DNA from: Virgibacillus sp. SK37
Lineage (GTDB): Bacteria; Bacillota; Bacilli; Bacillales; Amphibacillaceae
Reading direction: 5' to 3'
DNA length: 64,000 nt
NCBI RefSeq assembly: GCF_000725285.1
Contig: NZ_CP007161.1
Span: 372,001-436,000, forward strand
The notes beneath the pieces are model-generated. The model was not told the DNA's origin. It saw nothing but the letters and a program-made list of their open reading frames with translations, and made no database searches. Shown one piece after another: positions 44,570 through 52,987 of this stretch. Position 1 is the stretch's first letter. The number at the start of each line of letters is the position of its first letter. The position numbers were made by a program, and so were the translations under genes.

Positions 44570-45367
44570 TTATTTACGGTCGCCCCCAAGAATATCAAAT
44601 AATCCGCCAGCAATACTACCTTCTCCCTTTGAGCCTCCACGCTCTGGAGCTGCAGCAAAAATTCTGCTTGCAAGCCTGCTGAACGGTAATGATTGAACCC
44701 ATACTGTTCCAGGGCCTCTTAGAGTAGCGAAGAACAAGCCTTCGCCGCCAAACAGAGCTGTTTTTATCCCGCCAACATATTCGATGTTGTAATCGATATC
44801 CCCTGTCATAGCGACAAGGCACCCTGTATCTACTCGAATGGATTCGCCAACCCCGAGTTTTTTTCTGTGTATTGTTCCACCGGCATGTACGAAAGCCATT
44901 CCGTCTCCTTCCAGCTTCTGCATAATAAATCCTTCTCCACCGAAAAAACCCGTGCCCAGTTTTCGTTGGAATTCTATACCTACAGAAACCCCTTTGGCTG
45001 CTGCTAAAAAGGCATCCTTTTGGCAAATTAACTTTCCACTTATTTCACTCAAGTCCATTGGAATAATTTTTCCGGGATAAGGAGATGCGAAGGATACATG
45101 TCTTTTCCCGACTCCTTCATTCGTGAATGCAGTCATAAACAAACTTTCGCCTGTAAGTACGCGTTTTCCTGCACCAATCAGTTTACCCATTAGTCCGCCT
45201 TGATTAGACGATGAGCCATCACCGAAAATGGTTTCCATTCTGATCTGATCATCCATCATCATTAAACTGCCAGCTTCAGCAATAACAGTCTCCTCATGAT
45301 CAAGCTCCACCTCTACAAACTGCATATCATCACCGTGTAATTGATAGTCAATTTCATGGTTATTCAT
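44570..45367 (-). CDS. AIM24 / TIGR00266 family protein
   Basis: 265 residues of beta-rich fold with a Gly-rich C-terminus. Family features: [20 protein letters not shown] at the start, [47 protein letters not shown], and [20 protein letters not shown] near the end. Biochemical role unknown; in yeast the related Aim24 is a mitochondrial inner-membrane organiser. GGGG precedes the ATG. Followed on the same strand by yfhD after about 80 bases. Confidence 0.9.
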   Translation of the reverse strand: MNNHEIDYQLHGDDMQFVEVELDHEETVIAEAGSLMMMDDQIRMETIFGDGSSSNQGGLMGKLIGAGKRVLTGESLFMTAFTNEGVGKRHVSFASPYPGKIIPMDLSEISGKLICQKDAFLAAAKGVSVGIEFQRKLGTGFFGGEGFIMQKLEGDGMAFVHAGGTIHRKKLGVGESIRVDTGCLVAMTGDIDYNIEYVGGIKTALFGGEGLFFATLRGPGTVWVQSLPFSRLASRIFAAAPERGGSKGEGSIAGGLFDILGGDRK

Positions 45368-45499
45368 TTTTTTATCCCCTTTGTCTGTTCAGATAGTATT
45401 CATACGCTATAGATTTCGGAAAGTTTCAAAAGTGAAAGCAAATAAAAATATATATTCCTCATATACTATTAACAATGTGTTTTAAAAGGAGGATAAAGA

Positions 45500-47449
45500 A
45501 TGGCACTTAACATTACTCAAAAGTTAATAAAAGATCATCTTGTATCAGGGGAGATGATCCCAGGCACGGAGATTGGACTCAAGATAGATCAAACATTAAC
45601 ACAGGATGCCACTGGGACACTGGTAATGCTGGGATTAGAAGCAATGCAATTGGATAGGGCAAAGACAGAAGCTTCTGCTCAATATGTAGATCATAATTTG
45701 ATCCAAGTAGATAACAAAAATCCGGATGATCATCTTTTTTTACATAGTGCTGCAAGAAGATTTGGTCTTTATTATAGTCGCCCTGGCAATGGTGTAAGTC
45801 ACCCGGTCCATATGCAACGACTTGCAAAGCCTGGAAAGACATTACTTGGCTCAGATAGTCATACGTGTGCAAATGGTTGTATGGGAATGCTTGCAATGGG
45901 CGCTGGAGGAATTGATGTGGCATTAGCAATTGCTGGGGAGCCTTTTTTTGTGAAAATGCCCAAGGTGTGGGGTATTAAATTAACCGGAGAGCTACCAGAT
46001 TGGGTGAGCGCTAAGGATATGATATTGGAATTACTACGTCGCCATGATGTAAAAGGTGGCGTGGGTAGAGTTATTGAGTATTATGGCCCTGGTGTCAAGA
46101 CGCTAAGTGCAATGGATCGCCATGTTATTGCAAATATGGGAGCGGAGCTTGGGGCTACCGGTACGGTTTTTCCATCCGATAAAGAAATTAAGCGATTCTT
46201 AAAGGATCAAAATAGGGAGAAGGATTGGGTCGAATTAGTTGCAGATAAGGGGGCAACTTATGACATTGAGGAAGAGGTCAATTTGTCGGAAATTGAGCCA
46301 CTTATTGCTAAGCCGTCAAGCCCGGGAAACGTTGTGCCTGTATCAGAAGTAGCTGGCACTCCTATATATCAGTCATACATTGGTTCTTCCGCAAACCCGG
46401 GCTTTCGTGACTTTGCAATTGCTGCAGAAATAGTTAAAGGGAGACAGGTAGCGGATGATGTTTCGTTCGATATCAATCCAACTTCAAAACAGATGTTGAC
46501 AGATTTAGTTAACGAGACCCATATAGCCAGTCTGCTTCAGGCAGGCGGACGTCTGCACCAAGCGGGTTGCAACGGTTGTATCGGTATGGGGCAAGCTCCG
46601 GCTACAGGTAGAAATAGCCTGAGAACAACACCTAGAAATTTCCCGGGCCGATCTGGTACGAGGGAAGATAGTGTGTACCTATGCAGTCCGGAAACAGCAG
46701 CAGCGTCTGCTTTAAAAGGGGTAATAACAGATCCAAGGAGTCTCGGTTGGGATTATCCTAAGGCTAAAGAGCCAAAACAACCAACGATTGATGAAAAATT
46801 ACTTGATAAACCCTTACCATATGAAGAAGCAAAGGATGTAGTTTTACAAAAAGGACCTAATATTGCTTCCATCCCACAAATGGATGAAATGCCTGATGAA
46901 ATGGAAATCCCGGTTTTACTAAAGATGGGAGACAACATTTCTACGGATGAAATACTAGCAGGTGGCGCCCGCGTCTTACCTTATCGAAGTAACTTGCCTG
47001 AGATCAGCAAATTTACCTTTGAAATTATTGATGAAACATATTATCAGCGTGGAAAGGATACTGTCGACCAAGGGGGCCATGCGATAGTAGCAGGATATAA
47101 TTATGGTCAAGGTTCCAGCAGGGAGCATGCAGCTCTAGCACCTAGATACCTTGGGTTAAGAGTGGCCTTAGTTAAAGACTTTGCGCGTATCCACTGGCAA
47201 AACTTAATTAACTTTGGTATTCTCCCACTGACATTTGTGAACAAAGAGGACTATCAGTTATTGGCTGAAGGGGATGTATTACAAGCTTCAGGGCTGAGGG
47301 ATAAAGTAAAAGCCGGCAAAGAAATTACTTTAACTATTAAAGGGAAGAATCAGAAAATAAAAGCTGAGCATGCTCTTTCAGCAAGGCAGATAGAAATTAT
47401 GCTAAAAGGTGGAATTATCAATTGGGCAAAGGATAGAGCAGTAAAATAA
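45500..47449 (+). CDS. Aconitate hydratase, Aquifex type
   Basis: Interconverts citrate and isocitrate via cis-aconitate in the TCA cycle. At 649 residues it belongs to the short Aquifex-type (3-isopropylmalate-dehydratase-like) class rather than the 900-residue CitB/AcnA class of B. subtilis. [4Fe-4S] ligands are the Cys in LGSDSHTCANGCMG and the CxxC pair in AGCNGCIGMGQ. The swivel domain has YNYGQGSSREHAALAPRYLG. ATG follows AAAGGAGG. A zinc-finger miniprotein gene starts 14 bases after its stop, apparently in the same transcript. The true substrate is inferred from family membership. Confidence 0.9.
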   Translation: MALNITQKLIKDHLVSGEMIPGTEIGLKIDQTLTQDATGTLVMLGLEAMQLDRAKTEASAQYVDHNLIQVDNKNPDDHLFLHSAARRFGLYYSRPGNGVSHPVHMQRLAKPGKTLLGSDSHTCANGCMGMLAMGAGGIDVALAIAGEPFFVKMPKVWGIKLTGELPDWVSAKDMILELLRRHDVKGGVGRVIEYYGPGVKTLSAMDRHVIANMGAELGATGTVFPSDKEIKRFLKDQNREKDWVELVADKGATYDIEEEVNLSEIEPLIAKPSSPGNVVPVSEVAGTPIYQSYIGSSANPGFRDFAIAAEIVKGRQVADDVSFDINPTSKQMLTDLVNETHIASLLQAGGRLHQAGCNGCIGMGQAPATGRNSLRTTPRNFPGRSGTREDSVYLCSPETAAASALKGVITDPRSLGWDYPKAKEPKQPTIDEKLLDKPLPYEEAKDVVLQKGPNIASIPQMDEMPDEMEIPVLLKMGDNISTDEILAGGARVLPYRSNLPEISKFTFEIIDETYYQRGKDTVDQGGHAIVAGYNYGQGSSREHAALAPRYLGLRVALVKDFARIHWQNLINFGILPLTFVNKEDYQLLAEGDVLQASGLRDKVKAGKEITLTIKGKNQKIKAEHALSARQIEIMLKGGIINWAKDRAVK

Positions 47450-47463
47450 TAGGAGGTTATCAC

Positions 47464-47634
47464 ATGCAAAGGAATAAATGCAGGGCCTGTGACGGTACAG
47501 GTATGTTAGCAGATGATGAGGGTTGGCAATATAAGTGCAGTGTTTGTAACGGAGATGGTATTTACGCTGCCTCGGATGCTAAAGTAGGTGCCAGAATAAT
47601 GGAAGTAGACGAAAACAATCGTTTATTGGATTAA
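47464..47634 (+). CDS. CxxC zinc-finger miniprotein, 56 residues
   Basis: Two DnaJ-like CxxCxGxG units: CRACDGTGM at 6-14 and CSVCNGDGI at 25-33, followed by KVGARIMEVDENNRLLD. This should bind one zinc. AGGAGG lies before the ATG and the gene begins 14 bases after the aconitase stop, before a shared terminator, so it is co-transcribed. No named family recognised. DnaJ-type fingers occur in chaperones and iron-sulfur or redox helpers, so a role with the aconitase is an attractive but untested inference. Confidence 0.75.
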   Translation: MQRNKCRACDGTGMLADDEGWQYKCSVCNGDGIYAASDAKVGARIMEVDENNRLLD

Positions 47635-47640
47635 AGGAAT

Positions 47641-47680
47641 AAAAGGTGACCTGCTATAACAATGCAGATCACCTTTCTTT
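47641..47680 (+). terminator. Terminator of the aconitase operon
   Basis: AAAGGTGA-C-CTGC ... GCAG-A-TCACCTTT with a T-rich end; probably also serves the convergent coat gene. Confidence 0.8.
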
Positions 47681-47700
47681 ATATTAAAAGCTTTTATTAA

Positions 47701-48315
47701 TTAATGTGGCATTGTTCCTTGCACAGGAGCGAAACTATTCATATAATTTTGCATATCCTGTGGTTGTAATTGTGGGGTTTGATAATACTGATTTTTATTT
47801 TGGTATAAAAATACTTCGTAAGCCATTTCAATCATATTCGGAACACTATCTGCAAAAACCCTTCTTAATACCGGATTGGTTACTTCTAAAGCAGTCATTG
47901 TAAAAGCAGATGCATTTTGTTTCAAAGATCCCATCATAAAGCCAGAAATACATTGGTCATTAATTTCAGTTACGGATTGGGCTGGCGTTTTCGGTTGGGA
48001 TGGCTGCATTCCATAAACCACATTATTACTCTGGGCCATTTCATATGTCTGCGTTTTAACTGCAGGCTCTTGGCCAGTTTTTAATGTTTCAACAATGGTA
48101 TTGTACAATTGAGTTAAAAAGGTTTTGTGCTGTTGCATCATCGTCTTTAATTCTGGATCCTGAATGTGCTGCTCATATAATAAACATTGCTCCATTCCAC
48201 CAACTAGTCCGGAAATGGCCTCATGGGCATCAAACATTTCATGACCGCCATGGCTTTGTTGTGGAGGCATTTGTGTTGAATCCATGAAGTTTTGGGTATT
48301 TTGCTGCTGTTGCAT
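47701..48315 (-). CDS. Spore coat protein, Coat F (CotF) domain
   Basis: 204 residues. A Gln-rich N-terminus (MQQQQNTQNF) precedes a helical Coat F / ferritin-like region: FDAHEAISGLVGGMEQCLLY, EQHIQDPELKTMMQQHKTFL, TEINDQCISGFMMGSLKQNA, LEVTNPVLRRVFADSVPNMI, then EMAYEVFLYQNKNQYYQTPQ. This layout is typical of coat or related sporulation proteins of Bacillaceae. AAGGAGG precedes the ATG. It is a lone gene. Which coat layer and which sporulation sigma factor are unknown. Confidence 0.88.
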   Translation of the reverse strand: MQQQQNTQNFMDSTQMPPQQSHGGHEMFDAHEAISGLVGGMEQCLLYEQHIQDPELKTMMQQHKTFLTQLYNTIVETLKTGQEPAVKTQTYEMAQSNNVVYGMQPSQPKTPAQSVTEINDQCISGFMMGSLKQNASAFTMTALEVTNPVLRRVFADSVPNMIEMAYEVFLYQNKNQYYQTPQLQPQDMQNYMNSFAPVQGTMPH

Positions 48316-48483
48316 ATTGTTTCCTCCTTTTATAGTAAAGCTGTAATGGGAACAAGTTTATTTTTAGCTGTTGCGTTGAAATTATTCGTTTGTTCGGTGA
48401 AGGCCATGAATTACCTGCGTGCAATTTTGTGAAATATGCTAATATGAAAGTAATAAATTTTCCTAAAGGGGTGGGGAATTATC

Positions 48484-49431
48484 ATGCATAAGAAAGATCC
48501 GATAAGACTTAGTCAACGGATACATCTCATAGATGGATTTGATCTTGATGTACCAGACCGAACAGGCACATATGTAATTAAAGAGGAAGAATTAACATTG
48601 ATTGAAACAGGGCCAAGCCCATCTGTAAAATATGTGAAAAAAGGGTTGGAACAGCTGGGCTTTGCCTTAGATCAAGTAAAATATATTATTGTGACACATA
48701 TACATCTTGACCATGCAGGAGGGACAGGTTTGCTGATAAAGGAATGTCCTCATGCGAAGGTGGTTGTTCATCCAAAAGGAAAAAGACATTTGATAAATCC
48801 GAGAAAACTAGCCGCAGGAGCAAGAGCAATATATGGAGAAAGCTTTTCAGAGTTATTTGACCCTATTGTACCCATTTCCGAAGAGAGACTGCTCGTAAAA
48901 GGGGAGGGTGATACGTTACAAATCGGCCCCACCTGTACCTTGGAATTTCTTGATACACCCGGGCATGCAAAACATCATTTTAGTATTTACGATCCAATAA
49001 GTAATGGGATGTTTACAGGTGATACGGTTGGAATACGTTATCAACAGTTAATTAATGAGGGAGTCGGACTTTTTCTTCCTTCTACTTCACCAAACCAATT
49101 TAGTCCTCATGATATGAAAAGTTCTATAGAACGAATGCAAAAAAGAAATCTCAGCCGAATTTACTTCGGGCATTTTGGTATGACTGAAAGCCCTGATAAA
49201 GCATTGCGGCAGGTAGCTGAATGGCTTGAAATTTTTATGGAAGAGGCAGAGCAAGTAGTTGATGAAGAAAAAGGATATGATGAACTTTCGCGAAGAATGC
49301 TTGCAAGGGTAAGGGAGTATCTTCGTGGAGAAGGCGTGGATGACAATCATGAGGTTTATATACTCCTTAATTTAGACATGCAGGTCAGTGCATTGGGTAT
49401 CATTGATTACTATAAAAAATTAAAACAATAG
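48484..49431 (+). CDS. MBL-fold metallo-hydrolase
   Basis: Hydrolase of 315 residues with a binuclear zinc site: HIHLDHAGG near 75, then His in LDTPGHAKHHFSI near 165, Asp in MFTGDTVGIRY near 185, and His in IYFGHFGMTE near 230. After the core a helical region of about 80 residues follows. Sequence type is close to uncharacterised glyoxalase II-like MBL enzymes of Bacillaceae; substrate unknown. Start ATG preceded by GGGGTGGGG. A terminator follows, shared with the convergent membrane-protein gene. Confidence 0.88.
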   Translation: MHKKDPIRLSQRIHLIDGFDLDVPDRTGTYVIKEEELTLIETGPSPSVKYVKKGLEQLGFALDQVKYIIVTHIHLDHAGGTGLLIKECPHAKVVVHPKGKRHLINPRKLAAGARAIYGESFSELFDPIVPISEERLLVKGEGDTLQIGPTCTLEFLDTPGHAKHHFSIYDPISNGMFTGDTVGIRYQQLINEGVGLFLPSTSPNQFSPHDMKSSIERMQKRNLSRIYFGHFGMTESPDKALRQVAEWLEIFMEEAEQVVDEEKGYDELSRRMLARVREYLRGEGVDDNHEVYILLNLDMQVSALGIIDYYKKLKQ

Positions 49432-49485
49432 TAAAAAATATAGTTGATTCAGCAAAAGCCAACATTGCTTTAAAGCAGCATATAA

Positions 49486-49543
49486 ATAAGCCGAACATAT
49501 TCGAATTTACTTAAGTATCTTCGAAGGATTGTTCGGCTTTTTA
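49486..49543. terminator. Bidirectional terminator
   Basis: AAGCCGAACA ... TGTTCGGCTT around a long loop, followed by T4; between convergent genes. Confidence 0.75.
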
Positions 49544-49556
49544 CATCCATGTTAAA

Positions 49557-49952
49557 TTATTTTACTTCTTCTTCTGTCTTCATAAACGTTAAAATTAAAA
49601 ATAGTAAAAAACTGATCAGTAAGATCGAGCCACCAACAATAAATAATACGGTAACTAACCCATCAGGTAAGTTAAATGGTCTTAAATAATACAACCACAT
49701 GCCCGCAGTTAGACCGATGGCTCCAATAATGGCTGTCCAAACATGTGCTGCGGCTACTTTAGTGCTGGCAGGAGTGAAGATTTTATAATACACTGCCCAA
49801 GCAAACAAGGTGAGCCAACCGACTACAAGAATATGGGCGTGCACTGTTTTAAATTCATAACCTCCCGCTCCGGCCATATGGGATCCTAAGAATGCTCCAA
49901 TCATAGCAAAAATAGCCGAGAAACGAAGTAATGTTTTACTGTATTTATTCAT
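49557..49952 (-). CDS. Four-helix membrane protein with HAH motif
   Basis: 131 residues, four transmembrane helices. The segment FKTVHAHILVVGWLTLFAW has the HxH-GW pattern found in the second helix of heme-copper oxidase or NorB-like subunits, and AAAHVWTAIIGAIGLTAGMW offers a further His. The protein is far too short for an oxidase, so it may be a small heme- or metal-binding relative or simply an uncharacterised membrane protein. GGAG precedes the ATG. No cytochrome genes adjoin it. Confidence 0.8.
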   Translation of the reverse strand: MNKYSKTLLRFSAIFAMIGAFLGSHMAGAGGYEFKTVHAHILVVGWLTLFAWAVYYKIFTPASTKVAAAHVWTAIIGAIGLTAGMWLYYLRPFNLPDGLVTVLFIVGGSILLISFLLFLILTFMKTEEEVK

Positions 49953-50056
49953 GAAAAGAATCGCTCCTTCGTATAATTAATCAATAATTACAGGATATAC
50001 TAGTTATATGAACAGATGATGAACGTATGATTACATTCCCTGCTTTTCTCTCTTTT

Positions 50057-50830
50057 TTAAGAGATTTGGATTGGTTGGTTTATTTTTAGCATAATCGGGC
50101 AATGATCACTGCCCATTACTTCGGCATGTATTTGGGAATCGACCAGTAGCCCTGCCAATCTTTCGGAAACAATCAGATAATCAATGCGCCAGCCAATATT
50201 TCTCTCGCGGATTGTTTTCATATAAGACCACCATGTATAGAGTCCCTCTGTATCCTGATAAAAGTAGCGCAATGTATCAATGAAACCACCTTCATTTAAT
50301 AAACGTGTCATTTTACCTCTTTCTTCTAAAGTGAAACCCGAGTTCCCGTGATTTGTTTTATGATTTCTTAAATCAATTTCCTGATGAGCGACATTTAAGT
50401 CCCCACAGTAGATCACGGGTTTATTGATATCAAGCTGTTTTAGGTACTTAAACAATTTATCCTCCCACTCCAGTCGTTCCTCTAATCTTGCTAGATCACG
50501 TTTAGAGTTTGGTGTGTATACATTAACTAAGTAAAAATTGTCATATTCCAACGTAATAATCCGACCTTCAATTTCCTTTTCTTTATCGCTCAGACCATAG
50601 GTGACCTGTTGTGGCTTCTGTTTAGTAAATACAGCAGTCCCAGAGTAACCTTTTCTTTCTGCATAGTTCCAGTATTGGTAATACCCCGGCAAATCTAATT
50701 TAATTTGTCCCTCTTGTAATTTGGTTTCCTGAAGACAAAAAATGTCTGCGTCTATTTCATGAAAGTAATCTAAAAAACCCTTTCGTACACATGCTCGAAT
50801 TCCGTTTACATTCCAAGATACAATTTTCAT
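50057..50830 (-). CDS. exoA: Exodeoxyribonuclease III
   Basis: AP endonuclease and 3'-5' exonuclease of base-excision repair, 257 residues of the EEP fold. Catalytic blocks: IVSWNVNGIRACVRKGF (Asn), IFCLQETKLQ (metal-binding Glu), LVNVYTPNS, VIYCGDLNVAHQEID (Asp, Asn), RIDYLIVS and GSDHCPIML (Asp-His pair). These are complete. The start ATG has a weak, distant GGGG tract, so initiation efficiency may be low, but the alignment to the family start is clear. Monocistronic. B. subtilis ExoA/Nfo protect spores from DNA damage. Confidence 0.95.
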   Translation of the reverse strand: MKIVSWNVNGIRACVRKGFLDYFHEIDADIFCLQETKLQEGQIKLDLPGYYQYWNYAERKGYSGTAVFTKQKPQQVTYGLSDKEKEIEGRIITLEYDNFYLVNVYTPNSKRDLARLEERLEWEDKLFKYLKQLDINKPVIYCGDLNVAHQEIDLRNHKTNHGNSGFTLEERGKMTRLLNEGGFIDTLRYFYQDTEGLYTWWSYMKTIRERNIGWRIDYLIVSERLAGLLVDSQIHAEVMGSDHCPIMLKINQPIQIS

Positions 50831-50928
50831 CGATTTAAAATTAACCCCTTTTTCCTTTATTTAGTTCAGTTTAACACAGAATAAATAAGGGGTGTTTTAT
50901 TTGGTTTTTCAAATAAATTAAAAATGTA

Positions 50929-51024
50929 TTGACTATTTCAGTGTATTAACCATATAATACATAAAGAGATGTATTACTTACTTAATACACTTTTTTGAAA
51001 TGGGTGTACTAAGTGGTTAATACA
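50929..51024 (+). promoter_or_regulatory. Promoter and three GntR operators of the YtrA-like operon
   Basis: TTGACT (50929-50934) and TATAAT (50953-50958), spacer 18 bp. Three dyads TGTATTA-N6-TAATACA follow: O1 50942-50961, overlapping the -10; O2 50970-50989; O3 51005-51024, one mismatch in its left arm. O1 and O2 are perfect and 28 bp apart; O3 is 35 bp further. This is the expected form of self-repression by the adjacent GntR protein. Confidence 0.88.
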
Positions 51025-51069
51025 CATGAACAAAAGTCATCTAAGAATCAGAATATAGGAGCTGTTGCT

Positions 51070-51438
51070 ATGAAGGCTAATTTTAATAATCGTGATCCTG
51101 TTTATATTCAAGTTATTCGTCAGTTCAAGGAAAAAATAGCTGCTGGAATGCTGGAGCCAGGTCAAGAAATCCCTTCAAGAAGGGAATTGGCCGGCCAATT
51201 AAAGATTAACCCAAATACGGCTCAACGAGCTTATAAGGAGATGGAGGAGCAGAAATTGATTTTTACGGAAAGAAATAACCCAAGCCGAATTACCAAGGAT
51301 GAAGCTGTGTTAAGGGATGTTCGTGAAGAGTTAATTGCTGAAGCAGTAAATTCCTTTGTAACAGCGGTTCGCCCAATTAATGTACCACTTGATGAAGTGA
51401 TTGGAATGATTGAAAGAAAGTACAAAGAAGAAGATTAG
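51070..51438 (+). CDS. GntR family regulator, YtrA subfamily
   Basis: 122-residue repressor. Residues about 8-70 are the GntR winged helix (DPVYIQVIRQFKEKIAAGML, EIPSRRELAGQLKINPNTAQ, RAYKEMEEQKLI); a short helical dimerisation tail replaces the effector domain, as in YtrA. Start ATG 51070 has AGGAG nine bases upstream; an earlier in-frame GTG at 51013 overlaps operator O3 and lacks a site. First gene of a four-gene operon with ABC proteins. In B. subtilis YtrA-type repressors control ABC transporters that respond to cell-wall antibiotics. Confidence 0.92.
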   Translation: MKANFNNRDPVYIQVIRQFKEKIAAGMLEPGQEIPSRRELAGQLKINPNTAQRAYKEMEEQKLIFTERNNPSRITKDEAVLRDVREELIAEAVNSFVTAVRPINVPLDEVIGMIERKYKEED

Positions 51439-51453
51439 TGGGGAGGGATAGCG

Positions 51454-52143
51454 ATGATAGAAGTTAGGAATATAAAAAAGAAGTTTGGACGCAAGAAAGT
51501 GCTTAACGGAGTGTCATTTACGGCTAATAAAGGAGAAATCACCTGTCTTATTGGTATAAATGGAGCTGGTAAAACGACGATCCTAAATGCGATTATGGCA
51601 CTCACGCCGATTTCGGGTGGAGAAATATTGATCAACGGGGAAAAGCTTCATAAAGAGACATATGAAAGAGTGGCTTTTATTCCTGATGCCATTACAATGC
51701 TGCCACAAATGACGATCGCAGAGGCAATGCAATTTATGAAGGATTTTTATAAAAAATGGAACCAAAAACGTGCAGATGAACTGCTTTCATTTTTTCGACT
51801 AAAACCAGAGGAAAGAATATCCAGTTTATCTAAAGGAAATACGGCAAAGATGAATTTATTGCTTGGATTAGCTTTGGATGTGGAATTTCTTCTCATGGAT
51901 GAACCTTTCTCGGGAATTGATATTTTCAGCAGAGAACAGATTGCCGAGGTGTTTACAAGCCATTTAATTGAAGGCCGTGGAGTCATAATTACAACACACG
52001 AGATAAATGACATAGAACATCTGATTGATAAAGTCGTTCTCTTAGATGATGGTATAGTGATTAAAGATTTCCAAACAGAGGAGTTGCGGGCACAGGAAGG
52101 TAAATCGGTTGTGGATGTAATGAGAGAGGTGTACAGACAATGA
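51454..52143 (+). CDS. ABC transporter ATP-binding protein (YtrB-like)
   Basis: 229-residue ATPase with Walker A CLIGINGAGKTTILNAI near 35, Walker B FLLMDEPFSGIDIFS and the H-loop ITTHEINDIEHL. The signature loop is LSKGNTAKMNLLLGLA instead of LSGGQ, as is common in the YtrB/BcrA-type exporters. GGGGAGGG precedes the ATG. It starts 15 bases after the GntR gene and overlaps the permease by four bases. With the permease it should form an exporter; substrate unknown, cell-envelope agents are likely by analogy. Confidence 0.92.
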   Translation: MIEVRNIKKKFGRKKVLNGVSFTANKGEITCLIGINGAGKTTILNAIMALTPISGGEILINGEKLHKETYERVAFIPDAITMLPQMTIAEAMQFMKDFYKKWNQKRADELLSFFRLKPEERISSLSKGNTAKMNLLLGLALDVEFLLMDEPFSGIDIFSREQIAEVFTSHLIEGRGVIITTHEINDIEHLIDKVVLLDDGIVIKDFQTEELRAQEGKSVVDVMREVYRQ

Positions 52144-52976
52144 ACTATCTGAAGCTTGTTAATTTTGAAGTAAATCGTTTTATTAAAATATATATTGTTT
52201 TACTCGGAATAACCATTGTTTCGCAGATTGCCGGAGTAATTGTAATAGCAAACCAATATGTAGGTAATGCGAACAAGGCTATTTATGAGGAGCTTACACC
52301 AAAAGTAGAGTTTTTAGAGATGTATGGACAGATTAGTATGGGGATGTTGACCCGAACTCTATGGTTTACCGGCCCAATTGCGTTATGTATTGCAGCTCTT
52401 TTATTTTACCTATTTCTTATTTGGTACAGGGATTGGTTTGGCAAAAATACTTTTATTTATCGTCTGCTTATGCTCCCAACAGCCAGGTTGAATCTGTTTT
52501 GGTCAAAAATCACCACAATATTTTTAATGGTATTGGGATTGGTTGCAGTCCAGCTCCTTCTATTTCCATTAGAAAATCTATTTCTGCGAATGATCGTTTC
52601 AAAGGACTTTAGAACGGATTTATCAATCATTCAAATAATTGATCAATCAGGGTATATGAGTGTATTTATACCAACACAAATCTTGGACTTCTTTATTAAT
52701 TATGGCATTGGATTTATGGTTGTCGTTGTCTTGTTTACTGCTATATTATTCGAGCGCAGTTTCCGATTTAAAGGCATGTTTTTTGGAATCGTTTATGGAG
52801 TCATTTCCACATTGTTATTCTTCTCACCAATTTTAATAACAGAGTTGGTAGGAGTAGGTGTTAACTACTTTTATCCAAATGAGTTGCTCTTGATTGAATT
52901 GGTTTTAGGTCTAATTATTGTTGGAGCTTCCATTTATGTAAGTCGTTTTCTAATTAAACGAAAGATAACAGTATAG
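52140..52976 (+). CDS. ABC transporter permease
   Basis: 278 residues with about six hydrophobic helices (roughly 18-38, 72-95, 120-145, 190-215, 220-240, 250-272) and polar loops. No named permease signature; the identity rests on topology and a four-base overlap (ATGA) with the ATPase gene. The first helix is followed by an extracytoplasmic loop of about 35 residues. Likely membrane half of the exporter, perhaps a dimer. Divergent in sequence, as usual for these operons. Confidence 0.85.
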   Translation: MNYLKLVNFEVNRFIKIYIVLLGITIVSQIAGVIVIANQYVGNANKAIYEELTPKVEFLEMYGQISMGMLTRTLWFTGPIALCIAALLFYLFLIWYRDWFGKNTFIYRLLMLPTARLNLFWSKITTIFLMVLGLVAVQLLLFPLENLFLRMIVSKDFRTDLSIIQIIDQSGYMSVFIPTQILDFFINYGIGFMVVVVLFTAILFERSFRFKGMFFGIVYGVISTLLFFSPILITELVGVGVNYFYPNELLLIELVLGLIIVGASIYVSRFLIKRKITV

Positions 52977-52987
52977 GAGGGATAACT

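Noticed and set aside
44616-45026. 136-codon frame within the AIM24-family gene
   Set aside because: Same-strand alternate frame of a gene whose main frame is clearly conserved.
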